From CAIWMF01 sp964402065 (lineage in GTDB: Bacteria; Verrucomicrobiota; Verrucomicrobiia; Chthoniobacterales; UBA6821): DNA of 64,000 bases. Both the position numbers and the translations under genes were made by a program. Under the pieces are notes generated by a model. That model saw nothing but the letters and a program-made list of their open reading frames with translations, was not told the origin of the DNA and did not search any database. Of this stretch, positions 61,738 to 64,000 are shown piece after piece; position 1 is the first letter of the stretch; every line of letters begins with the position of its first letter. The DNA is taken from the NCBI GenBank assembly GCA_964402065.1, contig CAYOAN010000003.1, positions 1 through 64,000 on the forward strand. Direction: 5' to 3'.

Positions 61738-62530
61738 CCGCGGTCGTATGCGCCTCAATAACGAAGATAGTTTTCTAGGGTTAATCCTCGATGCCCAAGA
61801 AGTTCATCTCTTAGGCAAAACAGGAGAAGAGCCACTTACTCGTGACTATCTCTTTGCAGTCTGTGATGGCTTAGGAGGAGCTAAGGCAGGTGAATTCGCA
61901 AGTCGTATTGCCGTTGAAAAAATCACAAAAATATTTCCCGCTTACGTCTCACAAAAAAAGACTCCTCCCGAAGAGGAAACCACCAGCACGAGACATTTAC
62001 TAATCGACCTCTTTAAAGAAATCCATCGCTCCCTTTTACTGCTGAGCGCTAGTTATGACGAGTGCCATGGCATGGGAACCACCCTCACCCTTTGCTGGGT
62101 CCGTCCTCACCGTTGTTATTTTGCACATATTGGTGATAGCAGACTTTATCACTTACCATTTTCAGAAAAAAACTCCCAACAAACTATCCAACAAACTTCT
62201 GAAGATGATACGCATGTTGGTTGGCTCTTTCGACATGGAAAAATCAGCGAACGAGAAGCAAAACATCACCATGGTCGCAACCTCCTTCAAAAGGCCCTTG
62301 GCGCAGACCATCAATTTGTAACACCGCAAATCGATTCGTTTACTTGCGCTCCAGGAGATCGGCTTCTTCTGTGCACTGATGGTGTTACGGATGGCCTTTT
62401 CAACCACCAATTATTAGACATCATCACTGATCCCGCTCAGGATTCCCCTGCTCGCCACCTCGTCGAAGAAGCTGTACGACAATCAGGCAGAGACAATGCC
62501 ACGGCAATCATTTTGGAGTTTCTGAAATGA
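61700..62530 (+). CDS. PP2C-family serine/threonine phosphatase
   Basis: A 276-residue phosphatase; ATG 61700 is inside the kinase gene (an upstream TTG at 61676 is an alternative). All PP2C motifs are present: TDRGRMRLNNEDSF, FAVCDGLGGAKAGEFAS, GMGTTLTLCWV, AHIGDSRLYHL, LLLCTDGVTDGL and GRDNATAIILEF, with the metal-binding Asp residues. No extra domain or membrane segment is present. The 38-nt overlap implies coupled translation with the kinase, which is its likely partner or opponent. Confidence 0.9.
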   Translation: MNPLTLRWSAHTDRGRMRLNNEDSFLGLILDAQEVHLLGKTGEEPLTRDYLFAVCDGLGGAKAGEFASRIAVEKITKIFPAYVSQKKTPPEEETTSTRHLLIDLFKEIHRSLLLLSASYDECHGMGTTLTLCWVRPHRCYFAHIGDSRLYHLPFSEKNSQQTIQQTSEDDTHVGWLFRHGKISEREAKHHHGRNLLQKALGADHQFVTPQIDSFTCAPGDRLLLCTDGVTDGLFNHQLLDIITDPAQDSPARHLVEEAVRQSGRDNATAIILEFLK

Positions 62531-62595
62531 ATTTATTTTTTCTTTGTGCTACTTGCGCTCTTTGTGATTAATTTTTAGTTTGCTTAAATTTCTTT

Positions 62596-63354
62596 ATGAA
62601 CATTCTTATCCTTGCAGCAGGCTATGCAACACGCCTCTATCCTCTTACCGAAAATCAACCAAAGCCACTCCTCGAAGTAGCTGGCAAGCCAATGTTAGAA
62701 TGGGTCATTGACAATTTGGCTCCCATTCCTGATATCGATCGGGTTTTCCTTGTTACAAATAATAAATTTGCTGAGACCTTTAAAACATGGGCGACTGGGT
62801 ATCAAAAAAAACAGCCAAAGCTTCATTTTACAATCGTTAATGATGGCTCTACAAGTGATCAAGACAAGCTAGGTGCCATTGGGGACATTCATTATGTTCT
62901 AAAAAAAGAAAATATCGTTGATCAAGATCTCCTTGTTGTAGCAGGAGATAATCTTTTTAGTCAGCCTGTCGCTGAGTTTGCAAGCGCCGCTAAAGCCCAT
63001 CCTGCAACACTAGCGCTTTATGATGTTGGCGATTTGGAAGCAATCAAAAAATATAACAATGTTACTACGAACGAACGTGGCATCATCACCCACTTTGAAG
63101 AGAAGCCAGCACAACCAACCAGCACATTGACTGGCATTGCCCTTTATTACTACCGCAGCGATGTGCTACCACTCATTGAAACCTACATCAATGAAGGGAA
63201 CAATCCTGACCAGCCTGGCCGCCTTATCCAATGGCTTTATCCCCGTCTAGAAGTTGGCACTTGGACAGTTCCTGGCACTTGGTTCGATATAGGAAGCAAA
63301 GAAACACTCGTAGAGGCGAATGAAGTCTTCGCTCAGTTTTGCAAAGCAAAATAA
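62596..63354 (+). CDS. Sugar-phosphate nucleotidyltransferase (RmlA-like)
   Basis: A 252-residue NTP-transferase. MNILILAAGYATRLYPLTENQPKPLLEVAGKPMLEW is the nucleotide-binding and Lys-containing motif. LLVVAGDNLFSQPV and ITHFEEKPAQPTSTLTGIALYYY are family hallmarks. The end lacks the left-handed beta-helix of GlmU or GlgC. It activates a sugar-1-phosphate as dTDP-, UDP- or GDP-sugar; the exact sugar is unclear. It presumably feeds the glycan genes elsewhere in the window. Confidence 0.88.
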   Translation: MNILILAAGYATRLYPLTENQPKPLLEVAGKPMLEWVIDNLAPIPDIDRVFLVTNNKFAETFKTWATGYQKKQPKLHFTIVNDGSTSDQDKLGAIGDIHYVLKKENIVDQDLLVVAGDNLFSQPVAEFASAAKAHPATLALYDVGDLEAIKKYNNVTTNERGIITHFEEKPAQPTSTLTGIALYYYRSDVLPLIETYINEGNNPDQPGRLIQWLYPRLEVGTWTVPGTWFDIGSKETLVEANEVFAQFCKAK

Positions 63355-63361
63355 TGCCTGC

Positions 63362-63703
63362 GTGAGTTTTTGGTATCTTTTGAGCGAAACGGAGCTGACA
63401 CTATCGATCTTTGTAAAGACGAATGCTCATAAGACGGCCATTGTAAGAGCCGATAAAGAGCATTTGCATATTTCCCTTCATGCAAAACCTAAAGATGGGG
63501 AAGCTAATACTGAGTTGATTCAATTCCTCTCAAAATATTTGCATCTTCCAAAAACACAGATCCTGCTTCGCCGTGGCCAGCAGAGCCGCTATAAGCAAGT
63601 TGTTTGTCGATTAGAAAAAAATCAACGAACAACAAAACTAGAATTGTCTCAGTTGTTAGAATCTATTTCCAAAGCCACTGCACCTGCCAAAAAGCCTCAA
63701 TAA
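63362..63703 (+). CDS. DUF167 (YggU) family protein
   Basis: A 113-residue protein with the DUF167 core: LTLSIFVKTNAHKTAIVRADKEHLHISLHAKPKDGEANTELIQFLSKYLHLPKTQILLRRGQQSRYKQVVC. The likely start is GTG 63362, 5 nt after the preceding stop; ATG 63320 would overlap that gene by 35 nt. YggU proteins are small, widespread and of unknown function. A short Lys/Ser/Ala tail extends beyond the core. Confidence 0.85.
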   Translation: MSFWYLLSETELTLSIFVKTNAHKTAIVRADKEHLHISLHAKPKDGEANTELIQFLSKYLHLPKTQILLRRGQQSRYKQVVCRLEKNQRTTKLELSQLLESISKATAPAKKPQ

Positions 63704-63705
63704 AC

Positions 63706-64000
63706 TCAACTTGGTATTAACTCAAAAGAAGGAATGACTGCAAACACGGCATCTCCGTCATCGGTCATGGCAAGATAAGCTCCTTCCGCCACGGCGGCTC
63801 CTGCTGTGACATGATAACTGTTGTAAGAAAATTTTTCATTGGGAAGCAAATAGGGGAATTCACCAACAACCCCCTCTCCCTCCATGACACTGGTACCGCC
63901 CAATTTTTCGCGTACAACCCACTTACGCCCTTTGATTGTCAAGGCTTGATCACTCGTGTTATGAATCGTAATAAAGTAAACAAATGCATGTGGCTTACTC
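63706..64000 (-). CDS. apaG: ApaG domain protein, 5' end beyond the window
   Basis: The frame is open from the stop at 63706 to the window edge (98 codons). It includes PHAFVYFITIHNTSDQALT, then GRKWVVREKLGGTSVMEGEGVVGEFPYLLPNEKFSYNSYHVT, then the end FAVIPSFELIP. This is the ApaG/DUF525 fold, an immunoglobulin-like domain of about 125 residues, so about 25 residues are cut off. ApaG is found alone or fused to F-box/polymerase partners; its role in bacteria is linked to Co2+ resistance and Ap4A levels. Confidence 0.88.
   Translation of the reverse strand, partial: SKPHAFVYFITIHNTSDQALTIKGRKWVVREKLGGTSVMEGEGVVGEFPYLLPNEKFSYNSYHVTAGAAVAEGAYLAMTDDGDAVFAVIPSFELIPS

Overview
The window is a gene-dense, roughly 41-43 % GC chromosomal segment that looks like it comes from a PVC-superphylum bacterium, most likely a host-associated member of the Verrucomicrobiota. 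This is inferred from the style of RpoA, from a short type-II-like glutamine synthetase, from de novo purine, pyrimidine and tetrapyrrole genes (which argue against a classical chlamydia), and from a type III secretion system (T3SS). No rRNA gene is present to confirm it. Most start codons have no Shine-Dalgarno sequence. They follow U- or pyrimidine-rich leaders, often with degenerate short-period repeats.

Layout. 1-2.6 kb: sctK and sctJ (T3SS basal body) plus two small unknown genes. 2.7-6.0 kb: a three-gene glycan cluster (GT-B-like protein, a methyltransferase fused to a degenerate kinase-like domain, and a DxD glycosyltransferase). 6.1-12.5 kb: a T3SS needle/translocon cassette containing two tandem needle paralogues, a TPR needle-chaperone candidate, the inner rod, an unusual aromatic-rich 389-aa protein, a SycD-type chaperone, a large translocator and a CesT-type chaperone. 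12.6-14.4 kb: a convergent operon with a second SycD-type chaperone and two candidate secreted proteins. 14.4-18.9 kb: a GT9 glycosyltransferase and a 911-aa phosphodiesterase-TPR-sulfotransferase fusion, separated by a miniature inverted-repeat element.

19-35 kb is mostly housekeeping: fabF, ssrA (tmRNA), pyrF-pyrE, recF, purF-purM, a sodium:solute symporter and dnaA-dnaN. 35-49 kb runs mainly on the minus strand: tatD, galE, glnB, two paralogous outer-membrane beta-barrel genes with clear terminators, scpA-scpB, hpf, a phosphodiester glycosidase, a tetrapyrrole operon (ccsA/hemX-hemA-hemC-cobA::hemD), fumC and queD. 49-64 kb: a spmA-spmB fusion, a RelE-like gene coupled to a siroheme-decarboxylase-like Lrp protein, an L,D-transpeptidase, plsY-gpsA, msrB, nadE, rpoA-rplQ, glnA, a minimal kinase overlapping a PP2C phosphatase, a sugar nucleotidyltransferase, a DUF167 gene and the 3' part of apaG.

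Three families of non-autonomous inverted-repeat elements (about 140-165 bp) are dispersed in intergenic DNA. Two genes also share a long hairpin leader ending 7-8 nt before the start codon. The most distinctive region is the T3SS cassette. Its needle paralogues differ at 33 synonymous codons but at only one of 78 C-terminal residues, while their N-termini differ strongly, and the neighbouring 389-aa protein shares an aromatic-Asn-Pro motif with them.
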